Assembly: GCA_015061315.1 (NCBI GenBank)
Contig: SUWV01000023.1
Span: 1-39,879, forward strand
Reading direction: 5' to 3'
DNA: 39,879 nt
DNA from: Lentimicrobiaceae bacterium
GTDB lineage: Bacteria > Bacteroidota > Bacteroidia > Bacteroidales > F082
Every line of letters begins with the position of its first letter. Position 1 is the stretch's first letter. Under the pieces are notes generated by a model that did not search any database, was not told the DNA's origin, and saw only the letters and a list, made by a program, of their open reading frames with translations. The translations under genes and the position numbers were made by a program. Positions 14,412-23,293 of this stretch are shown here, in pieces.

Positions 14412-15239
14412 TTACTCGAAGGTGAATGAAAGTTGGAATGTTTTGTTCCTAAGATTATCGAAGCTGTTTGTGAACATATAGTTGTCTTTCTTCGCGACAT
14501 TAAGCAGTCCGTAACTCATTTTTAATTCCACGCCGAGTTTGAAATATCCGGTGTAGAAGTCAAATCCGGCACCGACTTCAGCGGCGAGGTCATGACGGTT
14601 GATGCTTAACGCTTTGGGCCTTCCGCTTGTCTCATCATAATATTTCTTCTGTGATGCCATATCGATTTTGTAATTGGCGCCAGCGATGATATATGCTGCT
14701 GAGTTGTTATATCTCTTCGATCTGTATTTTACCTGCAAAGGAAATTCTATGAAAGTGGAGTGTGTGGTGCTGTTTATGTTTTTTGTCACTTCCGTTATGC
14801 TTCCATTTATAGGGTCTTCTTGCAGCGACACTATTTTATACATTATCCTTCTCTCTCCGAAACTTAAAGTCGGGATGAGCCTTAGATCGAAATATTTGGC
14901 GAGGCGGAGATTGCCGACGATACCTACAGAGAAACCATGTGTCATCTGCGGATTGATGTCGGTGACTTTGAAGTTGGAGTTTAAGAAAATGTCGTTTGTT
15001 CCAGGTAAGATGTCGCTCGACGGTAACTCGTTGGGCGAGTGTATGATGTTTTGGTAATTGTCGATATAATCAATAGAGAGCAACATTTGGTTGTAGCCTA
15101 AGATGAAGCCGAAGTGATATGGTTCATCGTCGTAACGTGGCATGTTCAAAGGTCCTCTGCTTTGTGCATTCAATATGTTAGGTGCCATGAAAATTAAGGC
15201 ACAGATGCAGATTAATGATTTAATTATATTTTTTTTCAT
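14412..15239 (-). CDS. porT: PorT, type IX secretion outer-membrane protein
   Basis: 275 residues with a signal peptide (KSLICICALIFMAPNILNAQ). The body matches PorT closely in pattern: YHFGFILGYNQMLL, LRLAKYFDLRLIPTLSFGER, STFIEFPLQVKYRSKRYNN and YFKLGVELKMSYGLLN, ending FQLSFTFE. PorT is an outer-membrane barrel required for the type IX secretion system of Bacteroidetes. Third in an aspC-hldE-porT order, 29 bp after the kinase gene. Identification rests on recall of PorT sequences; a general PorT-family barrel is the alternative. Confidence 0.85.
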   Translation of the reverse strand: MKKNIIKSLICICALIFMAPNILNAQSRGPLNMPRYDDEPYHFGFILGYNQMLLSIDYIDNYQNIIHSPNELPSSDILPGTNDIFLNSNFKVTDINPQMTHGFSVGIVGNLRLAKYFDLRLIPTLSFGERRIMYKIVSLQEDPINGSITEVTKNINSTTHSTFIEFPLQVKYRSKRYNNSAAYIIAGANYKIDMASQKKYYDETSGRPKALSINRHDLAAEVGAGFDFYTGYFKLGVELKMSYGLLNVAKKDNYMFTNSFDNLRNKTFQLSFTFE

Positions 15240-15268
15240 GTATGGAAAACGTATCGTTACCTTATTTA

Positions 15269-16252
15269 TTATGAAATTTTCTTGCTTTCTTCTAATAATC
15301 GTTCTTTGTTAATAGGTACAGCACCGAGTTCTTCGCAGACGAGACCGCCGGCGAGATTAGACAGTGCTGCTATATTATAAGCGCTTTGATTGCATACCAA
15401 GCATAACATGGCAACGCTCAATACGGTGTCGCCAGCTCCTGATACGTCAGCGATTTTTCTGATATGAGCAGGAATGTGATGGTAAGTGCCGGTTTCATAG
15501 TCTTTTATGATGACGCCTCGCTCCGATAATGTCGTCATGATATATCTGCATTTTAATTTCTCTTGCAACATATCGGCAGCTTTTATTATGTCTTCTATTT
15601 CGTCGTTTTTGGTATTAGTGCCTATGCCTTCTTTTAACTCTTTTAAGTTAGGCTTGAAAAAAGTCACGTTTTTATATGACAGGAAATTCTTTTTCTTCGG
15701 GTCGACGCCGACAGGAATGTCGTTCTTGTTGCAGAGCTCGACGACATCTCTGATGAGACTTTCTGTCAGAACACCTTTGTTATAATCTTGTAATATTATC
15801 CCGTCGATGTCTTCTTCGCTTATGATGTCGTTGATTTTCGTCATCAACATCTTGTGTTCTTGTTCGCTAAGGTCGAAGGTGTCTTCGGTATCGACGCGCA
15901 GCATCTGAGCATTATTGCCAATAATCCTGACTTTGCGTGTCGTTATCCTTTCTTTACTTTTTATTATGCCGCAGTCGCATATCTCTTGTTTCCTTAGAAG
16001 GTCGATAAGCTCTTTGGCTTTTTCGTCGTCACCTACTATCGAGCATATAATAGGATTGGCGCCTAAGGCTTTGAGGTTCTGCGCTACGTTGGCAGCTCCT
16101 CCTAAACGAGAGAAATCTTCCGTCACCGACACTATAGGCACAGGAGCTTCAGGTGAAATTCTTTCAACTTTACCTTTCATATAAATGTCGAGCATGACAT
16201 CGCCGACAATCATTATCTTCTTTTTGTTAAAAAGGTCGAATAGATTTCTCAT
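15269..16252 (-). CDS. hldE: D-glycero-beta-D-manno-heptose-7-phosphate kinase
   Basis: 327 residues, the size of the kinase half of HldE (RfaE domain 1), without the nucleotidyltransferase half. It phosphorylates heptose 7-phosphate at C1 for LPS core ADP-heptose. PfkB-family motifs: VGDVMLDIYMKGKVERISPE, GGAANVAQNLKALGA and the C-terminal ATP/catalytic motif DVSGAGDTVLSVAML with the base Asp. In Bacteroidetes kinase and transferase are often separate. Flanked upstream by a large inverted octamer repeat. Confidence 0.92.
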   Translation of the reverse strand: MRNLFDLFNKKKIMIVGDVMLDIYMKGKVERISPEAPVPIVSVTEDFSRLGGAANVAQNLKALGANPIICSIVGDDEKAKELIDLLRKQEICDCGIIKSKERITTRKVRIIGNNAQMLRVDTEDTFDLSEQEHKMLMTKINDIISEEDIDGIILQDYNKGVLTESLIRDVVELCNKNDIPVGVDPKKKNFLSYKNVTFFKPNLKELKEGIGTNTKNDEIEDIIKAADMLQEKLKCRYIMTTLSERGVIIKDYETGTYHHIPAHIRKIADVSGAGDTVLSVAMLCLVCNQSAYNIAALSNLAGGLVCEELGAVPINKERLLEESKKIS

Positions 16253-16260
16253 GTTTTTAA

Positions 16261-16344
16261 AAGTCTACAAGTCTACAAGACTACAAGACCACAAGTAGAT
16301 ACTCGTAGACTTGTAGACTTGTTGTCTTGTTGTCTTGTTGTCTT
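16261..16344. repeat. Inverted octamer arrays between aspC and hldE
   Basis: AAGTCTAC/AAGACTAC units (16261-16295) face GTAGACTTGTAGACTT then TTGTCTTG units (16305-16341) in opposite orientation, so a long hairpin can form. It begins directly after the aspC stop. Confidence 0.85.
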
Positions 16345-17551
16345 ATTTAAGTTCGCTTAATGCTTTCTTGATTCTTGCTGCTGCTTCACGAAGTTTGTCT
16401 TCTGAAGTTGCGTAAGAGAGACGGATACATTCGCCATTGCCGAAAGCTGTACCAGCAACGCAAGCAACGTGAGCTTTGTTCAATAAGTATAAACAGAGGT
16501 CGTCGCTGTTGTTGATTGTTGTCTCGCCATCGGTCTTGCCGAAGTATGATTTAATTTCTGGGAACATGTAGAATGCGCCAGCAGGTTTGCTCAATTTAAT
16601 GCCAGGAATTTCGCTTAAAAGTTCGAAGAACATATCGCGGCGGTTTCTGAAAGCCTTGAGCATATCTTGGATTTCTTCTGAGTTTTCAGGAGACATCTTA
16701 ACAGCTTCCAATGAAGCGGCTTGTGCTATTGTACAGATACCTGATGTGTATTGACCTTGGATTTTGTTACATGCAGAAACGATAGCCTTAGGAGCTGCGA
16801 TGTAACCTATACGCCAACCTGTCATAGCATAACCTTTAGCAACACCGTTGATAATGACGAGTCTGTCTTTCAACTCTGTGAATTGACCCATACTTTCATG
16901 TTTTTGTTCGTATTGGATGAATTCATAGATCTCGTCTGATAAGATTATGATTTGTGGGTGTTTCTTGAAGACTTCTGCTAAAGAAGCTAACTCAGCTTTA
17001 GTATAGACAGAACCAGAAGGGTTACATGGTGTGCTGAAGATGAAAGCTTTGGTCTTTGGAGTGATAGCAGCTTCTAATTGTTCGGCTGTGATCTTGAAGT
17101 TTTGTTCTGCTGTTGTATTGATGAAAACAGGAGTACCATCAGCTAACTTAACCATTTCAGGATATGATACCCAGAAAGGAGCAGGAATGATAACTTCGTC
17201 GCCCTTGTCAACTATAGCCATGAAGACATTGGTGATGGCTTGTTTTGCGCCGTTAGATACGATGATGTCGGCATCAGTATAGTCGAGACCATTGTCGCGT
17301 CTTAGTTTTTCAGCGATGGCTTTACGTAATGCTGGTGTTCCTGGAACAGGAGGATAATGTGTGTCGTTGTTGTTGATAGCATCAATGCCAGCTTGTTTTG
17401 CTGCGACAGGTGTGTTGAAATCAGGCTCGCCAATACTTAATGAAATAACGTCGATACCTTGTGCTTTTAATTCACGGCTTAACTGAGTCATTTTTAATGT
17501 GGCTGATTCTGCCATGTTGTTGACTCTTTGTGACAAAATAATGTTTCCCAT
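16343..17551 (-). CDS. aspC: Aspartate aminotransferase (class I)
   Basis: 402 residues. PLP-dependent transfer of the amino group between aspartate and 2-oxoglutarate. Family marks: SLSIGEPDFNTP, SNGAKQAITN, STPCNPSGSVY, ILSDEIYEFIQY and the PLP Lys in GVAKGYAMTGWRIGY. Ig subgroup as in most Bacteroidetes and thermophiles. First gene of the minus-strand run to porT; -7 element at 17605-17612. Confidence 0.95.
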   Translation of the reverse strand: MGNIILSQRVNNMAESATLKMTQLSRELKAQGIDVISLSIGEPDFNTPVAAKQAGIDAINNNDTHYPPVPGTPALRKAIAEKLRRDNGLDYTDADIIVSNGAKQAITNVFMAIVDKGDEVIIPAPFWVSYPEMVKLADGTPVFINTTAEQNFKITAEQLEAAITPKTKAFIFSTPCNPSGSVYTKAELASLAEVFKKHPQIIILSDEIYEFIQYEQKHESMGQFTELKDRLVIINGVAKGYAMTGWRIGYIAAPKAIVSACNKIQGQYTSGICTIAQAASLEAVKMSPENSEEIQDMLKAFRNRRDMFFELLSEIPGIKLSKPAGAFYMFPEIKSYFGKTDGETTINNSDDLCLYLLNKAHVACVAGTAFGNGECIRLSYATSEDKLREAAARIKKALSELK

Positions 17552-17604
17552 TTGTTCTATTTGATTTAATGAAATTATGTTTGAAATAAATTTAATTCAA
17601 CTTA

Positions 17605-17612
17605 CAAAAGTA
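17605..17612 (-). promoter_or_regulatory. -7 element of aspC
   Basis: TACTTTTG followed by T on the minus strand, 54 bp before aspC. The divergent plus-strand gene has its own element at 17671. Confidence 0.5.
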
Positions 17613-17670
17613 CTATTTTTTTGCAATTAATGACATATATTATTTTTAAAAAATAACGAATGTTTTTTCG

Positions 17671-17678
17671 TATCTTTG
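17671..17678 (+). promoter_or_regulatory. -7 element of the lpxD-lpxC transcript
   Basis: TATCTTTG followed by C, 18 bp before the start at 17697, implying a very short leader. Confidence 0.55.
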
Positions 17679-17696
17679 CGAAAAAATAAGGCATAA

Positions 17697-18197
17697 ATGA
17701 ATTGGCTCAGCATTACTATAATAATACTCATAGCTTTGATAGCTTTATCTATGTTTGTCAATTATTTTAAAGGTAGTCAAAATAAATGTGATAACGACTC
17801 TGATGACGCTTTGAAATCTGTATCTCATAAGATGATAGTGCCGCTTAAGATTCAGGCTTACGAGCGTCTGCTTCTCTACATAGAACGCATACAGTTCCCT
17901 ATCATCGTGAAAAGAGTTTTTAATCCCGCCATATCTAAAAGCGATTTCCAATTTTCCATTTTGCAAAACGTGCAAGATGAGTTTGAACATAATCTTGCGC
18001 AGCGACTTTATGTGTCGGAGCAGACATGGCAGCTTATAGTGTTGGCTAAGGAAGAAGTGCTTCAGAATGTCAATGCTGTCTTTAACGACAACCCTGATGC
18101 CGATGTCGCGATGATAGCCCATAAGTTGGCTTCTCTCCAAAATCCTTTGGTGGAGCAGGCGGTGATTAGTATCAAGCGTGAATTTAATGCTTTATAA
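17697..18197 (+). CDS. Membrane-anchored conserved Bacteroidetes protein
   Basis: 166 residues: one N-terminal transmembrane helix (about 5-23, [19 protein letters not shown]), a short charged linker, then a helical cytoplasmic domain with [20 protein letters not shown]. This pattern recurs next to other Bacteroidetes genes as an uncharacterised family; I do not know a function. It is the first gene of a plus-strand unit with lpxD and lpxC, 13 bp ahead of lpxD. Confidence 0.75.
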   Translation: MNWLSITIIILIALIALSMFVNYFKGSQNKCDNDSDDALKSVSHKMIVPLKIQAYERLLLYIERIQFPIIVKRVFNPAISKSDFQFSILQNVQDEFEHNLAQRLYVSEQTWQLIVLAKEEVLQNVNAVFNDNPDADVAMIAHKLASLQNPLVEQAVISIKREFNAL

Positions 18198-18210
18198 AAA
18201 TTATTTTACT

Positions 18211-19245
18211 ATGGAATTTTCAGCATTACAAATTGCAACATTTTTATCGGGTACAGTAGAAGGCGACCCGGAAGTTAAAGTCTATAACGTAGCAAAAATC
18301 GAAGAAGGAGCTCCTGGAATGTTGAGCTTCCTTGCCAATCCAAAATATTCCCAATATCTTTATACAACAAAATCTTCTATCGTTTTAATCAATAACGATT
18401 TTGAATTACAAGATAAGGTGTCGGCTACCCTTATCAGAGTGCCTGACGCATACGCGGCTTTTGCACAGCTGCTCGGTCTTTATCAGCAGTTTATGCAGGC
18501 TAAGTCGGGCGTGTCGTCACTGTCTTTCATCTCTAAAGATGCGACCTACGGCGAAGATGCTTATATAGGCGAGTTTGCTTTCATAGGCGAGAGAGTGAAA
18601 ATCGGCAATCGTGTGAAGATTTATCCTCAGGCTTATATCGGCGACGACTGCGTAATAGGCGATGATACTGTTATTTATGCTGGCGCTAAACTTTATGCTC
18701 AGACAGTTGTTGGTAAGTCGTGTATCTTACATTCTGGTTGTGTGATAGGTGCTGACGGCTTCGGCTTCGCTCCTCAAGAAGATGGCTCCTACAAAAAAAT
18801 ACCTCAGATAGGTAATGTGTCGATAGGCGATAATGTGGAGATTGGCGCTAACACTTGCATCGACTGTGCTACTATGGGCTCGACGAGGATTCATGACGGA
18901 GTGAAACTCGATAACCTCATCCAAATAGCTCATAATGTCGAGCTTGGCGATAACACCGCCATCGCGGCACAGACCGGTATCAGCGGCTCTACAAAGATAG
19001 GTAACAATTGTATTATCGCTGGTCAGGTGGGTTTCGTGGGTCACATCCATATCGCTAACAATACTAAGATCGGTGCTCAGTCGGGCGTGATAGGTAGCGT
19101 GAAAAAAGAAGGTGAGGAGTTGATGGGTTATCCGGCTTTCAACGTGAAAGACTTCCTGAGATCGTCGGTACATTCTCGTAACTTGGATAAGTTGATGAAA
19201 CGCGTTGAAGAACTTGAAAAGAAACTAAACGAAAAACAACAATGA
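18211..19245 (+). CDS. lpxD: UDP-3-O-(3-hydroxyacyl)glucosamine N-acyltransferase LpxD
   Basis: About 344 residues. It adds the second hydroxyacyl chain to glucosamine in lipid A synthesis. N-terminal domain ([32 protein letters not shown]), then hexapeptide-repeat left-handed helix (about 110-300; [10 protein letters not shown] and [11 protein letters not shown]), ending with a short coiled-coil. His in QIAHNVELG is the expected catalytic base. I chose the ATG at 18211; an upstream GTG at 18178 would overlap the preceding gene. The stop overlaps lpxC by 4 bp. Confidence 0.96.
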   Translation: MEFSALQIATFLSGTVEGDPEVKVYNVAKIEEGAPGMLSFLANPKYSQYLYTTKSSIVLINNDFELQDKVSATLIRVPDAYAAFAQLLGLYQQFMQAKSGVSSLSFISKDATYGEDAYIGEFAFIGERVKIGNRVKIYPQAYIGDDCVIGDDTVIYAGAKLYAQTVVGKSCILHSGCVIGADGFGFAPQEDGSYKKIPQIGNVSIGDNVEIGANTCIDCATMGSTRIHDGVKLDNLIQIAHNVELGDNTAIAAQTGISGSTKIGNNCIIAGQVGFVGHIHIANNTKIGAQSGVIGSVKKEGEELMGYPAFNVKDFLRSSVHSRNLDKLMKRVEELEKKLNEKQQ

Positions 19246-20153
19246 AAGAAAAACAAAAGACAATAAAACAATCGGTCAGTCTCAGTGGCACTGGCTTGCA
19301 TACAGGACAAAAAGGCACTTTGACATTCCATCCTGCAGAAATAAATCATGGAATAAAATTCAGAAGAATAGATGTTGAAGGCGCTCCTATTATAGAGGCG
19401 AGAGTGGAAAACGTAGTCGATACTTCGCGTGGAACGACGATAGCTCATAACGGAGTACGCGTTTACACCGTTGAACATATCCTTGCTTCGTTACGTGGTG
19501 CCGGTGTCGATAACGTCTTGATAGACATCAATTGCGAGGAACCTCCTATTCAAGATGGCAGCGCTCGTTATATGCTCGAGGCTCTTAAATCGGCGGGCAT
19601 AGTGGAACAAGAGGCCGAACGCGAATATCTGCGCGTGAAGAAAACTGTCACTTACTTCCACCCTAAAATCGGCTGCGAGATCAGTATAAAACCTGCCGAT
19701 GACTTCAGAATGGAAGTGAGCGTCGATTATAACTCACAGGTGCTTAAACCTCATACCGCTACTCTCAGAAACATGGCTGATTTTGAAAAAGAAATAGCCC
19801 CTTGCCGTACATTCGTCTTCTTCCAAGAACTTGAGATGTTGCTGAACCATAACCTCATTAAAGGCGGCGACCTCTCGACAGCGATAGTCTTCGTTGAAGA
19901 TATGGTGCCTGCTGGCGAACTTAAAAGAATAGCTAAACTTTTCAATATGGAATCCGTCGGCATTCATCAGGGCGGTATCTTGAATAACACAAGTCTTCAC
20001 TTCGAGAACGAACCGGCTCGCCATAAACTCCTCGACCTCATAGGCGATATGGCGCTGCTCGGCAAACCTATTCTCGGTCACGTCAAGGCGTTCAAACCAG
20101 GACATCTTGCTAATACTGAATTCGTGAAGATGGTGATTGAGAATTTGGAATAG
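19242..20153 (+). CDS. lpxC: UDP-3-O-acyl-N-acetylglucosamine deacetylase LpxC, not fused to FabZ
   Basis: 303 residues. Zinc-dependent committed step of lipid A synthesis. Zinc ligands are visible: His in TVEHILASL and the HxxxD of [16 protein letters not shown]; the catalytic His is in [10 protein letters not shown]. Start is typical ([15 protein letters not shown]). In most Bacteroidetes LpxC carries a C-terminal FabZ domain (about 460 residues in all); here the gene stops after IENLE, and no FabZ or LpxA follows. Translationally coupled to lpxD. Confidence 0.97.
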   Translation: MKEKQKTIKQSVSLSGTGLHTGQKGTLTFHPAEINHGIKFRRIDVEGAPIIEARVENVVDTSRGTTIAHNGVRVYTVEHILASLRGAGVDNVLIDINCEEPPIQDGSARYMLEALKSAGIVEQEAEREYLRVKKTVTYFHPKIGCEISIKPADDFRMEVSVDYNSQVLKPHTATLRNMADFEKEIAPCRTFVFFQELEMLLNHNLIKGGDLSTAIVFVEDMVPAGELKRIAKLFNMESVGIHQGGILNNTSLHFENEPARHKLLDLIGDMALLGKPILGHVKAFKPGHLANTEFVKMVIENLE

Positions 20154-20190
20154 GTTGGTTAAAGTCTAAAGACTAAAGACAAAAGATAAA

Positions 20191-20218
20191 AGAGCTGCCG
20201 TTCAATAACGGCAGCTCT
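20191..20218. terminator. Bidirectional terminator between lpxC and a barrel gene
   Basis: AGAGCTGCCGTT pairs perfectly with AACGGCAGCTCT around CAAT. It serves lpxC (plus) and the convergent gene at 20242. A small GTCTAAAG/ACTAAAG array (20163-20190) precedes it. Confidence 0.88.
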
Positions 20219-20241
20219 TGTCATTTTAGTGTATTGTTTAA

Positions 20242-20919
20242 TTATTCCCCAAATCTATATCCGACTGTAAAAGTCAATGTGTTTTGTCTAACTATATTAT
20301 TAGCTGGATAAATTTTATCACAATGAACTATACCGTTATAGAATACTTTGGTAAGTCCTAAACTATATCCGAGGTCTATTGTGAATCTGTAGATGTCAGC
20401 ACCAAGACTAAAGGCAGCACCTAAATTGGCAAAATTGTAATCCCAATACTTGAAGGAAGTTTGGATGCTCCCAGATAATTGGTCTTCATGATTATCAATA
20501 CAGCAGCAATCAACGGATAATAGATCATTAGTATATTTGTCGAAATTGAAATTTACGACAGGACCAATGTTGGCTCTCATGTTGAAATTGTCACGATTGA
20601 TGAACTGATAACCAAAATATATAGGTAATATAAAAGAATGGTTTTTAGAAATCGTAACAGGACCTGTACATTGAAAAGTTTTAATTGCAATGTAGTTGTA
20701 CATTAACTCAGGTTGTATTATGAAGTTGTCGAACATAAGTCTGCCATAAGCACCTAATGTTATGTCACTTATATCTTTATAATGAACTATAGTGGATAAG
20801 GTGTTGTCTTTGACGTTTATATTGCGTTTATAACCAACTTTTGGTCCGAAATAGAAATCGCTTTGCGCATTCAATGTTATAGAAAACATAATGCAGATAA
20901 CGAGTAAAAGTCTTTTCAT
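20242..20919 (-). CDS. Outer-membrane beta-barrel protein
   Basis: 225 residues with a signal peptide (LLLVICIMFSITLNAQ) and the barrel pattern: DFYFGPKVGYKRN, NFIIQPELMYNY, LPIYFGYQF, MRANIGPVVNFNFDKY and NTLTFTVGYRFGE at the C-terminus. It resembles PorT-family small barrels; no specific function is evident. Contains a Cys-rich spot (VDCCCIDNH) in a probable loop. Confidence 0.75.
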   Translation of the reverse strand: MKRLLLVICIMFSITLNAQSDFYFGPKVGYKRNINVKDNTLSTIVHYKDISDITLGAYGRLMFDNFIIQPELMYNYIAIKTFQCTGPVTISKNHSFILPIYFGYQFINRDNFNMRANIGPVVNFNFDKYTNDLLSVDCCCIDNHEDQLSGSIQTSFKYWDYNFANLGAAFSLGADIYRFTIDLGYSLGLTKVFYNGIVHCDKIYPANNIVRQNTLTFTVGYRFGE

Positions 20920-20964
20920 GATTGATAAATTTTATGATTATTACTGGCTTAACGATTTATTTAT

Positions 20965-22191
20965 TTATTTATTGTAAATCGAATCCAAAAATTTTCCTAC
21001 GCTCTCATAGCCGTATCTCTCAATGACGCTCTTTCTTAAATAATTCGGGTCGTAATCCTTATGCGTCTCTATCATCTTGATAATGGCTCCTGCTAAGGCT
21101 TCTTTATTTCTCGGCTCTACTAAGATTCCTTTCGTCTCGTCAATCATCTCCTTGATGCCTCCGACATTGGTGCTTACGACAGGAAGTCCCGATGCTAAGG
21201 CTTCGAGTATCACTACGGGCATATTTTCATAATTGCTCGATAACACTAAGAAGTCGCCAGAGGAAAGTTCGTCGGCTAATTTTTGTCCTTCCAATAATCC
21301 GGTAAATGACACCTTATTAATTAATTGCAACTCCTCAGCTTTTGCTTTCATAAAATCGAAGTCCATGCCTTCGCCAATCAAAGTGCATTGGAAGTCGATG
21401 CCTTTTTGCTCGACAATCTTTAAGGATTCTAATAAGCCGCTGATGTTTTTGGATTTGTCTTCAAAACAACTGACGTGAATTATCTTACAAGGCGTATTGT
21501 TTTTCTTTTCAGATATGTGGAACATGTCTAAGTTCACGACATTGGGTAATACAACGTAATTGTCGTTTTTCAAGCCGTGATTTTGCATCGCTTTAGCGAG
21601 ATTGTCTGTCACGGTGGTAACTAATTCCGCGTTACGAACGACAATCTTCGTAGCTAATTTTCTGATGAAACCGCCGAAGTCGTTACCAGGCAGATACCTC
21701 GACCAATGTTCCGTAATGATATAAGGTGTCTTATGTAATAGCTTCTGGATCCATGCAATAACTCCTAATCGTGTCAAGATATGAACGTGAATCAGGTCAA
21801 CGGGAGACTTGCATAACTTCAATCCAATCATATTGGCACGATAGAACCGTAATAATGACAAGATTTTGTTCTTCGGTTTCTTATAATAAATCCGAATCGT
21901 ATCGACATTGTTTTCTAATGTCCTTATAATTTCAAAATTTTTTTTGTTGTAATGCATAGACGCATCAACAATATCTTGTTTATTATTCATTGGTATTGTT
22001 GACGCGTCTCTACTTTGCGACTCAACTTGTTGTCTCGTTGCCTCGTTGTCTTGTTGACAATAAACAACCGTAATATCATTGAACAAAGCGGCTGCTTCTG
22101 CATGACGTTGTACGAAAAGACCAAACATCGGGTCGTAACGATGCGGATACCAGCGCGCCAAAAATACTATATGTTTCCTTTCTTCATTCAT
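20965..22191 (-). CDS. Glycosyltransferase family 4, with repeat-derived insertion
   Basis: About 408 residues. GT-B retaining transferase, likely for a surface glycan; substrate unknown. N-domain: FLARWYPHRYDPMFGLFVQ, DLIHVHILTRLGV. C-domain: VSCFEDKSKNISGLLES, LIGEGMDF, FLVLSSNYENMPVVILEALA (the last holds the nucleotide-binding Glu) and GGIKEMID. Residues ~44-78 are encoded by an octamer array plus a palindromic element (QQVESQSRDAS to KQDIVDAS), inserted between strand DITVVYC and the next strand. ATG at 22191 chosen over 22206; it overlaps the kinase stop by 8 bp. Confidence 0.92.
   Translation of the reverse strand: MNEERKHIVFLARWYPHRYDPMFGLFVQRHAEAAALFNDITVVYCQQDNEATRQQVESQSRDASTIPMNNKQDIVDASMHYNKKNFEIIRTLENNVDTIRIYYKKPKNKILSLLRFYRANMIGLKLCKSPVDLIHVHILTRLGVIAWIQKLLHKTPYIITEHWSRYLPGNDFGGFIRKLATKIVVRNAELVTTVTDNLAKAMQNHGLKNDNYVVLPNVVNLDMFHISEKKNNTPCKIIHVSCFEDKSKNISGLLESLKIVEQKGIDFQCTLIGEGMDFDFMKAKAEELQLINKVSFTGLLEGQKLADELSSGDFLVLSSNYENMPVVILEALASGLPVVSTNVGGIKEMIDETKGILVEPRNKEALAGAIIKMIETHKDYDPNYLRKSVIERYGYESVGKFLDSIYNK
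21958..22013 (-). repeat. Palindromic element inside the glycosyltransferase gene
   Basis: GACGCGTCAACAAT pairs with ATTGTTGATGCGTC (coding strand; one G-T pair), loop ends AATAATAAACAAGAT, border GTAGAGACG. The coding frame reads RDASTIPMNNKQDIVDAS. It matches the element at 34094-34146 in another gene. Confidence 0.9.
22019..22058 (-). repeat. In-gene octamer array in the glycosyltransferase
   Basis: TTGTCTCG TTGCCTCG TTGTCTTG units on the plus strand abut the palindromic element; coding strand gives DNEATRQQVESQ. Confidence 0.88.
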
Positions 22192-22705
22192 GATAATATT
22201 TCTCAATGATTTTTATTGCGTTGTTTACTCTCACTTCGTCGTCGCCACTCACAATCTCAAAAGGAACTTTCATCTGTTCCAATGTGTTTTTATAAATCTC
22301 GAAGAGCTCTTTCCTTTCTTCAATATTAGGATTCTCTCTCAAAGGGTCATAAACCCAAGGCAGGTCGATGTCGCATAGAAGATAAAGGTCGAAGTTCTGT
22401 TGCTTCAAAATTTCGTCTATAACTTTATTGGAATGTTTGAATACATACTCCACCCAAATTTTGCAGACCACAATTTCAGTGTCGGCGATTAATATCTTTG
22501 ATGATTTTTTCTCTTCTTCTAAAATAAGATTATACTGTCCCTTAGCAATCTCAACAACATCATCTTCTGTATATTGACCTGCAAAGTTCTCTAAATATGT
22601 CCTTGAATATTCAGGTATGAAGTCGGTCTTATAATGATGAGCCAACTTCTCGGCGAGTGTCGATTTGCCCGTCGATTCAGGACCCGTGATTGCGATCTTA
22701 AACAT
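22184..22705 (-). CDS. NadR-type ribosylnicotinamide kinase (AAA-like ATPase)
   Basis: 173 residues corresponding to the C-terminal kinase domain of NadR, which phosphorylates nicotinamide riboside to NMN. Walker A is GPESTGKST (about 8-16), followed by FIPEYSRTYLE; LICDIDLPWVYDPLRE-type segment (LLCDIDLPWVYDPLRE) is the NadR lid/substrate motif. The nucleotidyltransferase half of NadR is absent. It overlaps pnuC by 8 bp, so uptake and phosphorylation are coupled. Confidence 0.9.
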   Translation of the reverse strand: MFKIAITGPESTGKSTLAEKLAHHYKTDFIPEYSRTYLENFAGQYTEDDVVEIAKGQYNLILEEEKKSSKILIADTEIVVCKIWVEYVFKHSNKVIDEILKQQNFDLYLLCDIDLPWVYDPLRENPNIEERKELFEIYKNTLEQMKVPFEIVSGDDEVRVNNAIKIIEKYYHE

Positions 22706-23279
22706 TTTGTCTCGCCTCCTTGCTCCAGCTTATTAAACCCATTATCGCCAAAATAGTGTATGCAACATATTGCAGACTTGTCAGATACAATCCGTTATAA
22801 ATACATAAAGGAATGAGGACGATGTCGGCGAATAAATAGAATATCCAGTTCTCGACTTTCTTCAATGATGTGAGCATCATGGCTATCAATCCTGCTGCAC
22901 TTGTGATATAATCTAATTTGGTAGCTATGACTGAATTTGAGAATATGACAATGGATAAGAACGTAATCGTGAATAATGAATAAACGATGATGTTTTCCTT
23001 CCCATTCAAAAACGTAACTTTCAATTCGTCTTTGCCATTAGACTTTAGACTTTTGTCATTAGTCCTTTTCCAGTTCCACCATCCGAAGACGCTGATCAGG
23101 AAGTAGATGAAGTTGATGCCAGCATTGGCGTAAAGCTCGTTTTTTATGAATATGAATACGTAAAGAAGCACGCTGATAATTCCGATAGGAAAAACCAAGA
23201 CGTTGATCTTCTTCGAAAACCACACGCTGAGCAAACCCGTCACAACAGCGACTATTTCAATTATTAATTCATAATTCAT
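22698..23279 (-). CDS. pnuC: Nicotinamide riboside transporter PnuC
   Basis: 193 residues with about seven transmembrane helices. PnuC marks: FVFGWWNWKR-type motif (SVFGWWNWKR), LKKVENWIFYLFADI and SLQYVAYTILAIMGLISW. It facilitates entry of nicotinamide riboside, trapped by the kinase encoded next to it. Related PnuT carries thiamine; the NadR-type partner favours nicotinamide riboside. The first residues MNYEL are encoded by a TTCATAA heptamer array, so the start codon sits in repeat DNA. Confidence 0.92.
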   Translation of the reverse strand: MNYELIIEIVAVVTGLLSVWFSKKINVLVFPIGIISVLLYVFIFIKNELYANAGINFIYFLISVFGWWNWKRTNDKSLKSNGKDELKVTFLNGKENIIVYSLFTITFLSIVIFSNSVIATKLDYITSAAGLIAMMLTSLKKVENWIFYLFADIVLIPLCIYNGLYLTSLQYVAYTILAIMGLISWSKEARQNV

Positions 23280-23292
23280 AATTCATAATTTT
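23266..23292. repeat. TTCATAA heptamer array containing the pnuC start
   Basis: AATTCATAATTCATAATTC: about 3.5 heptamer units spanning the pnuC start codon at 23279. Confidence 0.85.
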
Positions 23293-23293
23293 T

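Noticed and set aside
18178..18210. Upstream GTG start of lpxD
   Set aside because: It would overlap the previous gene by 20 bp and adds residues absent from LpxD; ATG at 18211 begins the usual N-terminus.
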